DNA of 64,000 nucleotides from Cupriavidus pauculus (GTDB lineage Bacteria > Pseudomonadota > Gammaproteobacteria > Burkholderiales > Burkholderiaceae), in assembly GCF_008693385.1 (NCBI RefSeq), contig NZ_CP044067.1:868001-932000 (forward strand). Reading direction: 5' to 3'. Both the position numbers and the translations under genes were made by a program. Position 1 is the stretch's first letter, and each line of letters starts with the position of its first letter. The notes beneath the pieces were generated by a model, which was given only the letters and a program-made list of their open reading frames with translations, had not been told where the DNA came from and ran no database searches. Of the stretch, positions 1-8,741 are shown piece by piece.

Positions 1-308
1 CCCAGTGCCGCGCGATAGGCTTGCACGGGCATGGATTCGCATACCAGTCCGAGCCCCAGTGCACGCATCGCGATGTAGCCGGGCACTTTCGGCCCCATGC
101 CGAAGCGTTTGCCCGCCACCACGATATCGCCGGGACGGCATCGCGTGGAGAATCCGCTGCGGATCTCTTCGAACAGGTGCGGTTTCAGGACTTCGGGATC
201 GGTTTCGCGCGCGGTAACGAAGTGCGCGGGGACGATGCCGCCAGCGTGCGGCACATCGTCGCCAAACTTGTGGCAACGGCCACGCAGTACCCATTCGAAC
301 TTAGACAT
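1..308 (-). CDS. IPM dehydratase-like small subunit (LeuD family), 3' part cut by window edge
   Basis: Small-subunit partner of the hydratase encoded immediately upstream. In the family it carries the swivelling domain that closes over the [4Fe-4S] active site and helps bind a 2- or 3-hydroxyacid. About 102 residues are visible, beginning MSKFEWVLRGRCHKFGDDVP. The ATG at 308 overlaps the upstream stop by 8 bases (ATGTCTAA), a typical translational coupling. Odd: the conserved loop FGxGSSREH, which binds the substrate carboxylate, reads FGMGPKVPGYIA at about residues 69-80, so the usual Ser-Ser-Arg is missing. This suggests an atypical substrate or a diverged clade. The stop codon lies outside the window. 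The fold call is fairly safe; the substrate is unknown. Confidence 0.75.
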   Translation of the reverse strand, partial: MSKFEWVLRGRCHKFGDDVPHAGGIVPAHFVTARETDPEVLKPHLFEEIRSGFSTRCRPGDIVVAGKRFGMGPKVPGYIAMRALGLGLVCESMPVQAYRAAL

Positions 309-1623
309 AGCTGGTCTCCAGTCGCTCGAGCAAGGCGGCATCCGCGGTGGCGGTGCGTGGGTCCGAGATTCGTCCGGCCAGTGCCGACGCCGCGACCGTT
401 GCCGGACTGCCGAGATAGAGGCTGGCATCTCGCGGCCCGAAGCGGCCCTTGTTGCTGTTGGTCGCGGTGGAAATCGAGACCTCTCCCGAGGCGAGCGGAC
501 CTACCACGGCGTCGTTGCAGGGACCGCATCCCGCGGGCAACACGATCGCGCCAGCATCGAGGAACACCTGCATGAGCCCGTCCGCGACGAGGCGCGTGGT
601 CGAACGTTCCGAACCCGGCACGACGAACAGGCGCACGCCGTCGGCCAGCTTGCGGCCCTTGAGTATGCTGGCGGCGATGATCATGTCGTCGTACATACCG
701 GATCCACACGAGCCGATAAAGGCGTGGTCCACGGGCGTGCCCACCGAGGCCGCGACATCGGCGGCGTTCGTCACGTCTCCGGGCGGCACGACCTGCGGAC
801 CCACCTTCGAGAGGTCGATGGCCGCCTGCGCCTCGTACCGGGCGTCCGCGTCGGGAAAGACCGGCTCGAATGGCCGCTTTGCGTGCGTCCCGCAGTAGCG
901 CAGGATCTCGTCGGAGGGCGGCACGAAGACGCCCGCGGCGCGCATCTCGGTCGGTGTGCTGCAGAGCGCGACGCGCGCACCGAGGCCAAACTGATCGAGA
1001 TCGCCGGCCAGCTCGAGCACACGGTAGTCGAGATCGAACGGAATCCGCCCGGCCTTGATCTCGCGAGCGAGATAGAAGCCGACATCGCGTGCGTACACGC
1101 CCGGCGACAGGCGCCCCCGCAGTTCCAGGCGGACACTGCGCGGCACCGTGATCCAGGTCGTCCCCGTGGCAAGTACCCGCGCGATCTCGTTACCGACACG
1201 CAGGCCCACCGCGCCGACCGCGCCGGCATTCGTCGCGTGGGTGTCGTTGTCGAAGTAGAACATGCCTGGCAGAACGAGCCCCTCTTCCATCGGGAAGATA
1301 TGGCCGTGCCCGCCTCGGCCGGCATCGTAGAAGTTCTGAATCTTCCAGCGCTTGACCGCCTTGCGGTTGTACGCCCCGCGCTCGGCAGCCCGCGCGCTGC
1401 CGTAGAGGACGTCATGGTCGCTGACAACCATGGTCTTCTCGGGGGCATGAATCCGGTCGATACCGATGGCGTCCAGCGTCTGCTTCGCTTCACGCAGCAG
1501 TCCGTCATGGATCATGACCATGTCAGGATCCGGAAACAACAAGGCGTCGGCCTCGACGCCGTCGCGGTGCATGGGATCGCGGCTTACGCGGCCCATGATC
1601 TTCTCTATCGCTGTGTACCCCAT
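301..1623 (-). CDS. Aconitase/IPM dehydratase-like large subunit (LeuC family)
   Basis: Predicted [4Fe-4S] hydro-lyase large subunit of 440 aa, acting in the cytoplasm with the small subunit downstream. Cluster ligands are visible as IGSCGSG (Cys 306) and GCGPC (Cys 366 and Cys 369), followed by STATNSNKGRFG, the equivalent of the family's STSNRNFxGR substrate loop. I chose the ATG at 1623 over one at 1641 because GGGAAGG at 1629-1635 sits 5 nt before it and the protein then starts MGYTAIEKI, as LeuC proteins do. The motifs deviate from true leucine-pathway LeuC (SCGSG for SCTNG), and no leuB or leuA lies nearby, so a catabolic hydroxyacid dehydratase (2-methylmalate or dimethylmalate type) is likelier. 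Substrate is inference. Confidence 0.8.
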   Translation of the reverse strand: MGYTAIEKIMGRVSRDPMHRDGVEADALLFPDPDMVMIHDGLLREAKQTLDAIGIDRIHAPEKTMVVSDHDVLYGSARAAERGAYNRKAVKRWKIQNFYDAGRGGHGHIFPMEEGLVLPGMFYFDNDTHATNAGAVGAVGLRVGNEIARVLATGTTWITVPRSVRLELRGRLSPGVYARDVGFYLAREIKAGRIPFDLDYRVLELAGDLDQFGLGARVALCSTPTEMRAAGVFVPPSDEILRYCGTHAKRPFEPVFPDADARYEAQAAIDLSKVGPQVVPPGDVTNAADVAASVGTPVDHAFIGSCGSGMYDDMIIAASILKGRKLADGVRLFVVPGSERSTTRLVADGLMQVFLDAGAIVLPAGCGPCNDAVVGPLASGEVSISTATNSNKGRFGPRDASLYLGSPATVAASALAGRISDPRTATADAALLERLETSYV

Positions 1624-1750
1624 TGGCGCCTTCCCATGCATGTCGTTGGTATGACACGACTCTAGGGTTCGCGCAGCGATTAGTAAATTATGGGGATGTC
1701 ATGGCGACATTACGATTCTTTATACGCGCGATCGCCGGGCACGGCGCGCG

Positions 1751-2674
1751 TCAGCGAGTCCTGCCGAAGGCCGCATCCATCGCTCGCGCCCGCCATCGGC
1801 CCGGCGTCGTGCCCGTGGCCTTGCGGAACACGTTGGTGAAATGCGCTTGCGAGTGGAAGCCGGTATCGACCGCGATGGCCGCCAGCGCGAGCTGGCCTTC
1901 CGATAGCAGCCGCTTTGCAATTTCGAGCCGGGCTTCCGTCAGGTAGGTATGGGGCGTCATGCCCGTCGCCAACAGGAATTGCGCGGCGAAGTGCATCCGG
2001 CTGAGCCCCACGTGGTCCGCCATGGCCTGCAGCGAAATCGCCTCGGTGGCGTTGGCGCTGATAAAGTCGAGGGCCTTGCGCAGGCGCCATGCCTGCAACC
2101 CCAGGGACCTGTCTGGCGTGCGCGTCGATTGCAGTTGCGCGCGGACAAGATACGCCACGACGGTCCGGCATGCATGGTCGATGAACAGCGCGGTCGAGGG
2201 ATCCTGCAGGCTCGCCGCTTCGGCCAGCGCGCCGACGAAGCGCCCCAGGATCGGATCCGCGCGAAAACAAGGGTCTTCGAGCGCGAAGCCATCCGGTACG
2301 TCCTGCCCGCAGCGATGCAGCGTGTCACGCATCATGGCGGTGGGGACATACAGAATCACCGACTCCATCGGTCGCTCGACGCGGCACCGTAACCGCTCGC
2401 CCGGCGGCGTCACCTGCGCGGCGCCGAAATGCCCGCCGCGCGTGAAGGCGCCGCTCCCTCCCATATAGCAGTCCACCATCGTGTCGGATAACAAGACCTC
2501 GATGGTGTAGTAGCGCTCCAATACCGGCGATGTAAGCATGCGCGGTTCGCGGCGACGGTCGCTCCACCGCCCCCATGCGCAGGAAAATACGCCCGACCCG
2601 GGCAACACACGCGTATTCCCCCGCCACTCGGCTTCGGCGTCGGTAATGGGCAAAGGTGGGATATCGGCGTCCAT
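1751..2674 (-). CDS. AraC-family transcriptional regulator
   Basis: 307-aa regulator. The C-terminal third (about residues 195-300) carries the double helix-turn-helix of AraC/XylS proteins, with ISLQAMADHVGLSRMHFAAQF as the first helix pair and the signature region LAAIAVDTGFHSQAHFTNVF ahead of a terminal KATGTTPGRWR. The N-terminal half (about 1-180) should be the effector-binding domain and has no motif I recognise. It lies 127 bp upstream of the hydratase pair on the same strand and 119 bp after a LysR gene, so it may control either side. The ATG at 2674 lacks a strong Shine-Dalgarno. Effector unknown. Confidence 0.85.
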   Translation of the reverse strand: MDADIPPLPITDAEAEWRGNTRVLPGSGVFSCAWGRWSDRRREPRMLTSPVLERYYTIEVLLSDTMVDCYMGGSGAFTRGGHFGAAQVTPPGERLRCRVERPMESVILYVPTAMMRDTLHRCGQDVPDGFALEDPCFRADPILGRFVGALAEAASLQDPSTALFIDHACRTVVAYLVRAQLQSTRTPDRSLGLQAWRLRKALDFISANATEAISLQAMADHVGLSRMHFAAQFLLATGMTPHTYLTEARLEIAKRLLSEGQLALAAIAVDTGFHSQAHFTNVFRKATGTTPGRWRARAMDAAFGRTR

Positions 2675-2776
2675 AGGCAGGGCTTATAGGTGATGCGCCC
2701 AACCATTTTCGTAAGCGCTTCGCCGCAACGCAATATCGCCCGACGGGGTGGTCGATAAGCTGCGCTTATAGGACGT

Positions 2777-2796
2777 GGCAACCTCAGGCAACCTCA
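2777..2796 (+). repeat. Two tandem 10-bp units at a gene end
   Basis: GGCAACCTCA occurs twice head to tail and overlaps the last codon and stop of the LysR gene read from the other strand. It looks like a small local duplication at the 3' end. No function is evident. Confidence 0.5.
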
Positions 2797-3741
2797 GGCG
2801 GCCATCTTCGCGGCAAGCGCGGAAGACTCCTGCGCGAGTTGCACGCGCATCTGGCGAATGACGCCCTTGGCGTGTTCGGACAGCGGCGCTCCCGCGCGAA
2901 AGGCGATGACGCTATTCAGCACCACGTCGACGGAGAGCGGCCGGATGGTCAGTCCTCTCTGCATGTAGTCGGCGGCAACGAGCGGATGGGATACGCCGAC
3001 GCCCACACCGGCCAGTGCGAGTTCGCAAACCGTGTGCGAATTGGGTGTCTCGACCAACGGCTTGAGAAAGACGCCGCTCTCGCCGAACTGGTTCTCCAGC
3101 GAGATGCGCGTCGGGTCCGCCGAATTGAGCGCGATGAACGGTTGCCGTTCCAGGTCTCGGGGTGTCACCGTGCGCCGGCGCGCGAGCGGATGGCCGTCGC
3201 GCATCACGACTACCGCGCGCAAGTGCGCGAATGGTGAGTGTTCGAGCCCCGCCATGGACAGGCCGGCCGCCATCAGGCCGAACTCGACCTTGCCGGCCGA
3301 CACCGTCTCGTGGACCTCATGCGTGTTCATCACCTGGAGCGATATCTGCACCCCGCGCTTTTCGGCTTCGAAGGCGGCGATCGCGCGCGAGATGAAGCCG
3401 AGCCCGAACGCCGGATTGATGGCGACGGTCAGGCGTCCGAGCCCGTACGAGCGCAGGCTGCGTATGCGATGTTCGATGTATTCATATCCGGCGAAGAACC
3501 GATCCACGTCGCTCATGAGCGCGCTGGCGGCGGAGGTGGGTTCGAGCCGCCCGCGCGTCCGCGCGAACAGGCTGACGGCGGCAGCGGTCTCGAGCTTGCG
3601 GATTGCCTGGCTCACGGCAGGCTGGGAAACGCCCAGCAACACTGCCGCCTTGCTCATGCTGCCCGACGTCATGACCGCACGGAAGATCTCGATCTCGCGA
3701 ATGCCCATGTTCCTCAGTTCCCGCTGTGATGGCGTGGGCAT
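2794..3741 (-). CDS. LysR-family transcriptional regulator
   Basis: 315-aa LTTR. The N-terminal winged HTH is clear in SGSMSKAAVLLGVSQPAVSQ (about residues 27-46), followed by the linker helix and a periplasmic-binding-protein-like effector domain to the end. I kept the ATG at 3741 because GAGG lies about 7 nt upstream; the internal ATG at 3708 has an AGGA too close to it. The gene follows the PNPOx-reductase fusion by 32 bp on the same strand and is probably co-transcribed with it. It is not divergent from an obvious target, so its regulon cannot be read from position alone. Confidence 0.85.
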   Translation of the reverse strand: MPTPSQRELRNMGIREIEIFRAVMTSGSMSKAAVLLGVSQPAVSQAIRKLETAAAVSLFARTRGRLEPTSAASALMSDVDRFFAGYEYIEHRIRSLRSYGLGRLTVAINPAFGLGFISRAIAAFEAEKRGVQISLQVMNTHEVHETVSAGKVEFGLMAAGLSMAGLEHSPFAHLRAVVVMRDGHPLARRRTVTPRDLERQPFIALNSADPTRISLENQFGESGVFLKPLVETPNSHTVCELALAGVGVGVSHPLVAADYMQRGLTIRPLSVDVVLNSVIAFRAGAPLSEHAKGVIRQMRVQLAQESSALAAKMAA

Positions 3742-3773
3742 TAGCTTACCTCAGCGCAGACTGCCGCTATCGT

Positions 3774-5876
3774 TCAGAGATCGAGCAGCAGGCGTGCGCC
3801 GCCGCCGGAAGACGGGTCGGCGGGCACGGCGCAGCAGATGAGCGCTTCGTCCTCCTCCGTGCGATAGCCAGGGGCGACCGCATAGGCCACGGCGCCTTCG
3901 ACGATTTTCGTACGGCAGGTGCCGCAGGTGCCCCCACGGCAACTGAATTCGGGACTGAGCCCGCGCGACTCCGCGAGATCCAGCAGGGAGCCGCCGCCGG
4001 GGCTCCAGCGTGCCTCCTTGCCGGAGCGGACGAACGCGACCGGCGTGGACGTTTGCGCGGCGCTTCTGACCGGTCCCGCGGCAATCGGGCCAGCGCTGGC
4101 GTCCGGTCGCCGGGTCAGGCCGGACGGCCCAAATGCTTCGGCATGGATCCGTGCGTCGGCCACATTGAGATCGCGCAATCCATCGTAGGTGGCCTGCATG
4201 AAACCAGGGGGGCCGCACAAATAGAAGTCGTAGTCGTCGAACGGCAGCGTACGGCGCAGCACCGCAACATCGATGCGCCCGGCGATGTCGTAGTCCTTGC
4301 CTTCCACGGCGTCTTCCACCTCCGACAGCACACGCACGCATCGCACCTTGCCTCCGGACGCATCGACAAGGCCACGCAGTTCCTCGGTGAACGCGCGCTC
4401 GCCGAGCGACCGCGCGGCGTGGAACATCCACGCCTCGCGGACCCTGCGCTTGCGTAGTCCTTCGTACACCACGTGCCGCAGCATGGCGAGCAGCGGCGTG
4501 ACGCCGACGCCAGCGGCGAGAAATACGGCCGGCCGGCGCTCGGCCGCATCGACGACGAATTGTCCCGCAGGCGCGCGAGCCTCGATCACGCTGCCCACGC
4601 GCAGCGCGTCGTGGAGATAGGTCGAGACGACGCCCTCCCGCTTTACGCTGATCCGGTACCGGCCGTCCGACGGCGCCACGGAGATCGTGTAGGTGCGGAT
4701 GACGGGCTTGCCGCAGGCGGGCGGCGTGACGCGGATGGGCAGATGCTGTCCCGCCGCGTGCGGGATCATGCCGGCGGCATCATCTGGCTCGAGGTGGAAC
4801 GAGCGGATCGTGGAGGATTCGTCCACGATGTCCACGACGCGAAACGGCCGCCATGCGTTGGCCAGCGCCGCGGCTTTCAGGCGCTCGGCGGCCTGGTCCC
4901 AGCTCCCGGTCATCAAAGAGTTCGGCGACCATCCGTTCTCCAGGAACGTCCAGCGCACCGGCAGGGCATCGGGCCGGTACACGATGTGCTGCGGCGTGAA
5001 ATGCCATAGCCGCTCGGCACCCTGGAAGGCGCCGATCTCGGGGTCGTCGAGCGAGACCGAAGCGGTGCCGCTCAACTGGAGCATGTCGCCCGTCTCGAAA
5101 TCGACAAAGGTGACGCCCGCGCGCGGGTTGACGAGGAAGTTCCCGAGCGTGGCGAAGAACAGGTTGCCCGCGAAATCCGGCACGGTGAGCCTGCCGTTCT
5201 CGTCCACGCGCACGAAGCCGGCCTTGCCGCCCCGGCTCGATACATCCACCTGTCGCGGGCCGCCATGCTCGCCGCCATGCTCGCCATCTGTGTACGACGC
5301 GACGAACATCATATCCGCCGCGCCGATCAGCGAGCGTTCGCGCGGGCCAAGCGCGGCCATCCGCTCCGCTGGCGCCGGCGATGGCGTCGACGGATCCCGC
5401 GCAAACGCCGGCGCTCGCAGCTGGATGTACTGGGGGCAGTTGCCAAAGCTCTGGGCCACCGTCACGTCGAATCCCGTGTCGGTCCGGTTGGCCACCGCGC
5501 CGTTCATGCGGTTGCGGCGGCGCGTATGGAACTCCACGCCGAGCAAGCCGATGCTGGCACCGTCAGCCAGCCCCACGCTGGCGGGATCGCGCGGATCGGT
5601 GACGACATCGACGCGCAGCGACGTGCTCGTCGGCGACTGAATGAAACCTGCCTGACCGGCGATCACGGTGGCCCAGGGAAGACCGTCGGCATCCACGGCG
5701 CCCACCACCAGAAACGGCAGTCCCGCGAAGAACTCGCGGTGCTGGTCCGGCATATAGTCGCGAATCACGCGGCGTCCGACATCGCGCATCCGTTCTGCGA
5801 CGCCGAGCTGGCGCTGCATCGAAAGCTCACCCGCATGCCAGGGCGAAGCCGGCTCGCTACCGTTGTCCATTGCCAT
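3774..5876 (-). CDS. PNPOx-like / FNR-type flavin reductase / 2Fe-2S ferredoxin fusion
   Basis: 700-aa cytoplasmic redox protein with three parts. Residues about 45-300 resemble the pyridoxamine-phosphate-oxidase split barrel (YMPDQHREFFAGLPFLVVGA). Residues about 370-600 form a ferredoxin-NADP reductase module with the flavin motif RTYTISVAPSDG and the nucleotide motif FLAAGVGVTPLLAML. The last 85 residues are a plant-type [2Fe-2S] ferredoxin with SCRGGTCGTC plus a distal Cys. An upstream in-frame start at 5984 is rejected: GGAGG at 5883-5887 is spaced 6 nt from the ATG at 5876, and the longer start would run into the GST gene. The GST gene ends 25 bp upstream, so the two are probably one operon. 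The electron acceptor is unknown; the domain calls are safe. Confidence 0.85.
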   Translation of the reverse strand: MAMDNGSEPASPWHAGELSMQRQLGVAERMRDVGRRVIRDYMPDQHREFFAGLPFLVVGAVDADGLPWATVIAGQAGFIQSPTSTSLRVDVVTDPRDPASVGLADGASIGLLGVEFHTRRRNRMNGAVANRTDTGFDVTVAQSFGNCPQYIQLRAPAFARDPSTPSPAPAERMAALGPRERSLIGAADMMFVASYTDGEHGGEHGGPRQVDVSSRGGKAGFVRVDENGRLTVPDFAGNLFFATLGNFLVNPRAGVTFVDFETGDMLQLSGTASVSLDDPEIGAFQGAERLWHFTPQHIVYRPDALPVRWTFLENGWSPNSLMTGSWDQAAERLKAAALANAWRPFRVVDIVDESSTIRSFHLEPDDAAGMIPHAAGQHLPIRVTPPACGKPVIRTYTISVAPSDGRYRISVKREGVVSTYLHDALRVGSVIEARAPAGQFVVDAAERRPAVFLAAGVGVTPLLAMLRHVVYEGLRKRRVREAWMFHAARSLGERAFTEELRGLVDASGGKVRCVRVLSEVEDAVEGKDYDIAGRIDVAVLRRTLPFDDYDFYLCGPPGFMQATYDGLRDLNVADARIHAEAFGPSGLTRRPDASAGPIAAGPVRSAAQTSTPVAFVRSGKEARWSPGGGSLLDLAESRGLSPEFSCRGGTCGTCRTKIVEGAVAYAVAPGYRTEEDEALICCAVPADPSSGGGARLLLDL

Positions 5877-5901
5877 CGTAGGCCTCCGTCGGCTTCTGTC
5901 T

Positions 5902-6519
5902 TCACTGGTTGGCGGTGAGCCCCACGGGCGTCCGGTCGAACGCGATGAATCCCGGCAGCGATTCGATCCGCTGCAGCCAGCCATTCACGTTTCGATAGGC
6001 AGACAGATCGACGTTGCCTTCCGGCGCGCGCGCGATGTAGCCATATAGCGCCACGTCGGCAATCGTCGGATGGCCGAGCGCGAGAAAGGTGTTGCCTTCC
6101 AGTTCCGCCTCGATCAGCTTGAGAATCGCGTGCGAGCGCGCGATGACTTCGTCGGCGTTATAGCGCGCACCGAATACGGTGATCAGCCGCGCGGCGGCGG
6201 GACCGTAGGCGATTTCGCCTGCCGCAATGGACAGCCAGCGATGCACGGCGGCAGCCTGCAACGGCGCCTCCGGCAGCCAGTCCGTCTTGCCGAGCTTCTT
6301 GGCAAGATAGACGAGAATCGCATTCGAATCCGCGATGACGTCGCTGCCATCGACGAGAACCGGCACCTGCCCGAAGCGGTTCAGCCTCAGGTATTCGGGG
6401 GACTTGTGCGCGCCGGCCGCGAGGTCGACTTCGATGGGCTCGTACGCCGCACCCAGCAGCGACAGGAGAAGGCGCACGCGGTGCGAATGGCCGGACAGGT
6501 GATGGTAGTAGAGCTTCAT
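5902..6519 (-). CDS. Glutathione S-transferase
   Basis: 205-aa GST with an N-terminal thioredoxin-like domain ([20 protein letters not shown], then [19 protein letters not shown] with the cis-Pro and the glutathione-contacting Ser) and an all-helical C-terminal half. It would conjugate or reduce an electrophilic substrate in the cytosol. The ATG at 6519 follows GGAG of GGCGATCTCCG on the coding strand; an in-frame upstream ATG at 6555 lacks support. It sits 25 bp before the reductase fusion gene, suggesting a joint detoxification or redox step. The putative active residue is a Ser/His rather than an obvious Cys, so the class is not assigned. Confidence 0.85.
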   Translation of the reverse strand: MKLYYHHLSGHSHRVRLLLSLLGAAYEPIEVDLAAGAHKSPEYLRLNRFGQVPVLVDGSDVIADSNAILVYLAKKLGKTDWLPEAPLQAAAVHRWLSIAAGEIAYGPAAARLITVFGARYNADEVIARSHAILKLIEAELEGNTFLALGHPTIADVALYGYIARAPEGNVDLSAYRNVNGWLQRIESLPGFIAFDRTPVGLTANQ

Positions 6520-6719
6520 GGCAGGCGATCTCCGAGAGGGTTGAGCGCGCCGCACGGCGTGCGTGGCGCGAGCACAAGACTATTGCGCGCGGCCACGCCC
6601 GGTATTGCAACTTCGCACGAACTCCATCGGGATGTGCGGAAGACGATCTCTCCCCCCTGCCCTGCGGATGCCCTTTATCCCGCCACCGGCTTAGGCACCA
6701 CGCAGTGCGCGCTGCCACG

Positions 6720-7697
6720 TTATTCGATCTTCGCGCCGGATTCTTTGATCACCCGAGCCCATCGGATCGATTCGCTCTTCATGTAGTCAGTGTATTGCTG
6801 CGGCGTCCCGCCCAGGATTTCGGAGCCTTGGTCCTGCAGCTTGGCACGCACCGACTTGTCCTGCAACGCATGAGCGGTGGCATCGCGGAGCTGCGCGACG
6901 ATGGCATCGGGCGTGCCCTTCGGTACGAGAATGCCCTGCCATGCGCCCATCACCAGAGCGTCCAGGCCAGTCGCTTCCTTGATGGTGGGCACGTCCGGAA
7001 GGATAGGCGTGCGCTTGTTGCTCGTGATCGCCAGCGCCTTCAGCTTGCCGGCCTTGATATGCGGCGTGGCCTCGTTGAGCGGCAGGAACATGAACTGCGT
7101 CGCGCCTGCAATCAGGTCCGTAATGGCGGGCGCGCTGCCCTTGTAGGCGACGTGCGTTGCCTGGATGCCCATCTCCTTGGCGAAGAGCGCACCGCCGAGA
7201 TGGAGCAAGGCTCCCGCACCGGACGATGCGTAGTTCAATTTTCCGGGATTGGCTTTCGCGTTGGCGACGAGCTCCTTGACGTTGTTCACGGGCAGGTTCG
7301 GCGTCGTAACGAGGACCAGCGGGATGTTGGCGGTCAGGCTGATCGGCACGAAATCCGTGAATGCGTCGAACTGGACGTTCTGGTACAGCGACGGCGCGAG
7401 CACGATGGCCGAGGTACTGTAGAAGATCGTGTAACCATCGGGCGCCGCGCGCTTGGCCTCCGTGGCCGCGATATTGCCTCCGGCGCCGGGCTTGTTGTCG
7501 GGGACGATCGATCCGGAAAGCTGAGAGGCCAGTCCCTGTGCGACGATGCGGGCGTTGATATCCGCTGAACCGCCGGGCGGAAAGCCCACCAGCATCCGCA
7601 CGGGCTTGTTCGGGTACTTGTCTGCGGCATGGGCGGGAGGCACCGCGAACGTCGTGGCAAGGATCGCTGCCGTTGCGGCGAGATAGAGGGTACGCAT
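6720..7697 (-). CDS. Bug-family tripartite tricarboxylate receptor (TctC-like), copy 1
   Basis: 325-aa periplasmic solute-binding protein of the Bug/TctC family. A Sec signal peptide covers about residues 1-24 (cleavage after AHA). The Bug signatures follow: KPVRMLVGFPPGGSADINAR near the mature N-terminus and YASSGAGALLHLGGALFAKE mid-protein, with HVAYKGSAPAITDLIAG contacting a carboxylate ligand. SD GGAGACGGAAC precedes the ATG at 7697. It lies 44 bp downstream of the dehydrogenase-like gene, so the two are probably one transcript and the receptor likely fetches that enzyme's substrate or precursor. No TctAB permease is in the window. Ligand unknown. Confidence 0.9.
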   Translation of the reverse strand: MRTLYLAATAAILATTFAVPPAHAADKYPNKPVRMLVGFPPGGSADINARIVAQGLASQLSGSIVPDNKPGAGGNIAATEAKRAAPDGYTIFYSTSAIVLAPSLYQNVQFDAFTDFVPISLTANIPLVLVTTPNLPVNNVKELVANAKANPGKLNYASSGAGALLHLGGALFAKEMGIQATHVAYKGSAPAITDLIAGATQFMFLPLNEATPHIKAGKLKALAITSNKRTPILPDVPTIKEATGLDALVMGAWQGILVPKGTPDAIVAQLRDATAHALQDKSVRAKLQDQGSEILGGTPQQYTDYMKSESIRWARVIKESGAKIE

Positions 7698-7741
7698 GTT
7701 CCGTCTCCGAGATTCTTTATCGTGGTGATGCTTTTTTGTCG

Positions 7742-8602
7742 TTATGCAGCGTGCCGGAGGAGCCATTGAAGCGCGTCTTCAAGCGACGGGTTCTCTCCCA
7801 CCGGGCTGGCTTCGATCGACGCGGCGGTGCTGGCGAAGCGAGCCTCCACGCCGGGCAGCACGAGGGATGTCAGTCCCGCCCCGCGCAATTCCTTCTGTGC
7901 TTCCACCACTTCGTGCGTACGGCGTCGCGCATGAATCGTGTGTGTGCGCACGAGCATGTTGATGAAATCTTCGAGCGGACTGTCGTCGATGTCCTTCAGC
8001 ACGCCATACAGCTTTGCGCGCACGCCCTGCTTCTCCGCCGCCATCAGCAGTTCCACCGCAAGCGCCTCCATCCCCTTGGTGAACACGCTGCGCAGGACCT
8101 TCAACGAGATGGCATCGCCTGCAGCACCGCCCTCGACGACGCGCGCATTGCCGCCCGAACGCTGAATCAGTGACGCAAAGTCGTCCGCGGCATCGCCTGC
8201 GCACAGCAGCGGCGTCTTCGACAACGCCAGCGAGATCGCGCCCATGACTGCGACGTCCGCATAACCGATGCCCTGGGCCTTCGCGCGCACGGCCGCCACG
8301 CGCTTGTCCGCGGGGCTGGCCGTCGTCAGATCGGCATAACGCGCCCCGAGCTTCATCTGCCCGAAGCACTCCCCTGCCACATCGAGCGCCACGGCGCCGA
8401 ACACGCACGACAGCACCCAGTCCGCATCGGCAAGCCAGGGACCAATCTGATCGTGAACAACGAGGTCGAAGCGCGTGGCGAGCTCACGGCCTGCCTGCGA
8501 CAAATGGGTGTCGCAGAACTGGAAGGTGGTGCCCGGAATCGTGGCGAGCGCGCTGACGTAGCAGCGGCCGACTTCGCCCAGGCCGATGATTGCAATGTTC
8601 AA
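7742..8602 (-). CDS. NAD(P)-dependent beta-hydroxyacid dehydrogenase-like protein
   Basis: 286-aa protein with an N-terminal Rossmann fold (MNIAIIGLGEVGRCYVSAL; GxGxxG) and an all-helical C-terminal half like the 6-phosphogluconate / 3-hydroxyisobutyrate dehydrogenase superfamily, in the subgroup carrying a DUF1932-type tail. The start is a TTG at 8602, chosen because GGAGG sits 5 nt upstream and the Rossmann strand begins directly. The gene opens a minus-strand operon with the Bug receptor. The next gene upstream, a GntR regulator, runs the same way, with 139 bp between them that hold a TTTTGTAC site. Oxidation of a hydroxyacid taken up by the receptor is a reasonable guess; substrate unproven. 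Confidence 0.8.
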   Translation of the reverse strand: MNIAIIGLGEVGRCYVSALATIPGTTFQFCDTHLSQAGRELATRFDLVVHDQIGPWLADADWVLSCVFGAVALDVAGECFGQMKLGARYADLTTASPADKRVAAVRAKAQGIGYADVAVMGAISLALSKTPLLCAGDAADDFASLIQRSGGNARVVEGGAAGDAISLKVLRSVFTKGMEALAVELLMAAEKQGVRAKLYGVLKDIDDSPLEDFINMLVRTHTIHARRRTHEVVEAQKELRGAGLTSLVLPGVEARFASTAASIEASPVGENPSLEDALQWLLRHAA

Positions 8603-8631
8603 GACTGCCTCCTTGCTAATGAAGCCAAAGA

Positions 8632-8639
8632 GTACAAAA
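8632..8639 (-). promoter_or_regulatory. Candidate GntR half-site TTTTGTAC before the dehydrogenase gene
   Basis: Read on the coding strand this is TTTTGTAC, about 30 bp before the TTG start of the dehydrogenase-like gene. The identical octamer overlaps the putative -10 of the RraA-family gene at 9669-9676. This supports shared control by the GntR protein encoded between them. Inference from sequence repetition only. Confidence 0.4.
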
Positions 8640-8741
8640 AAAATACAGTCAGAACAACGGCAATTCTAGATTTGCAGGGTAAACGTGGAAGATTTCGCGC
8701 TCGTCACACGGGGCGGCGTGCGTGGCAGACCCCGAATTGTT

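Noticed and set aside
301..1623. Assignment of the hydratase pair as leuCD of leucine biosynthesis
   Set aside because: The motifs differ from true LeuC and LeuD (SCGSG; missing SSRE loop) and no other leu gene is present.
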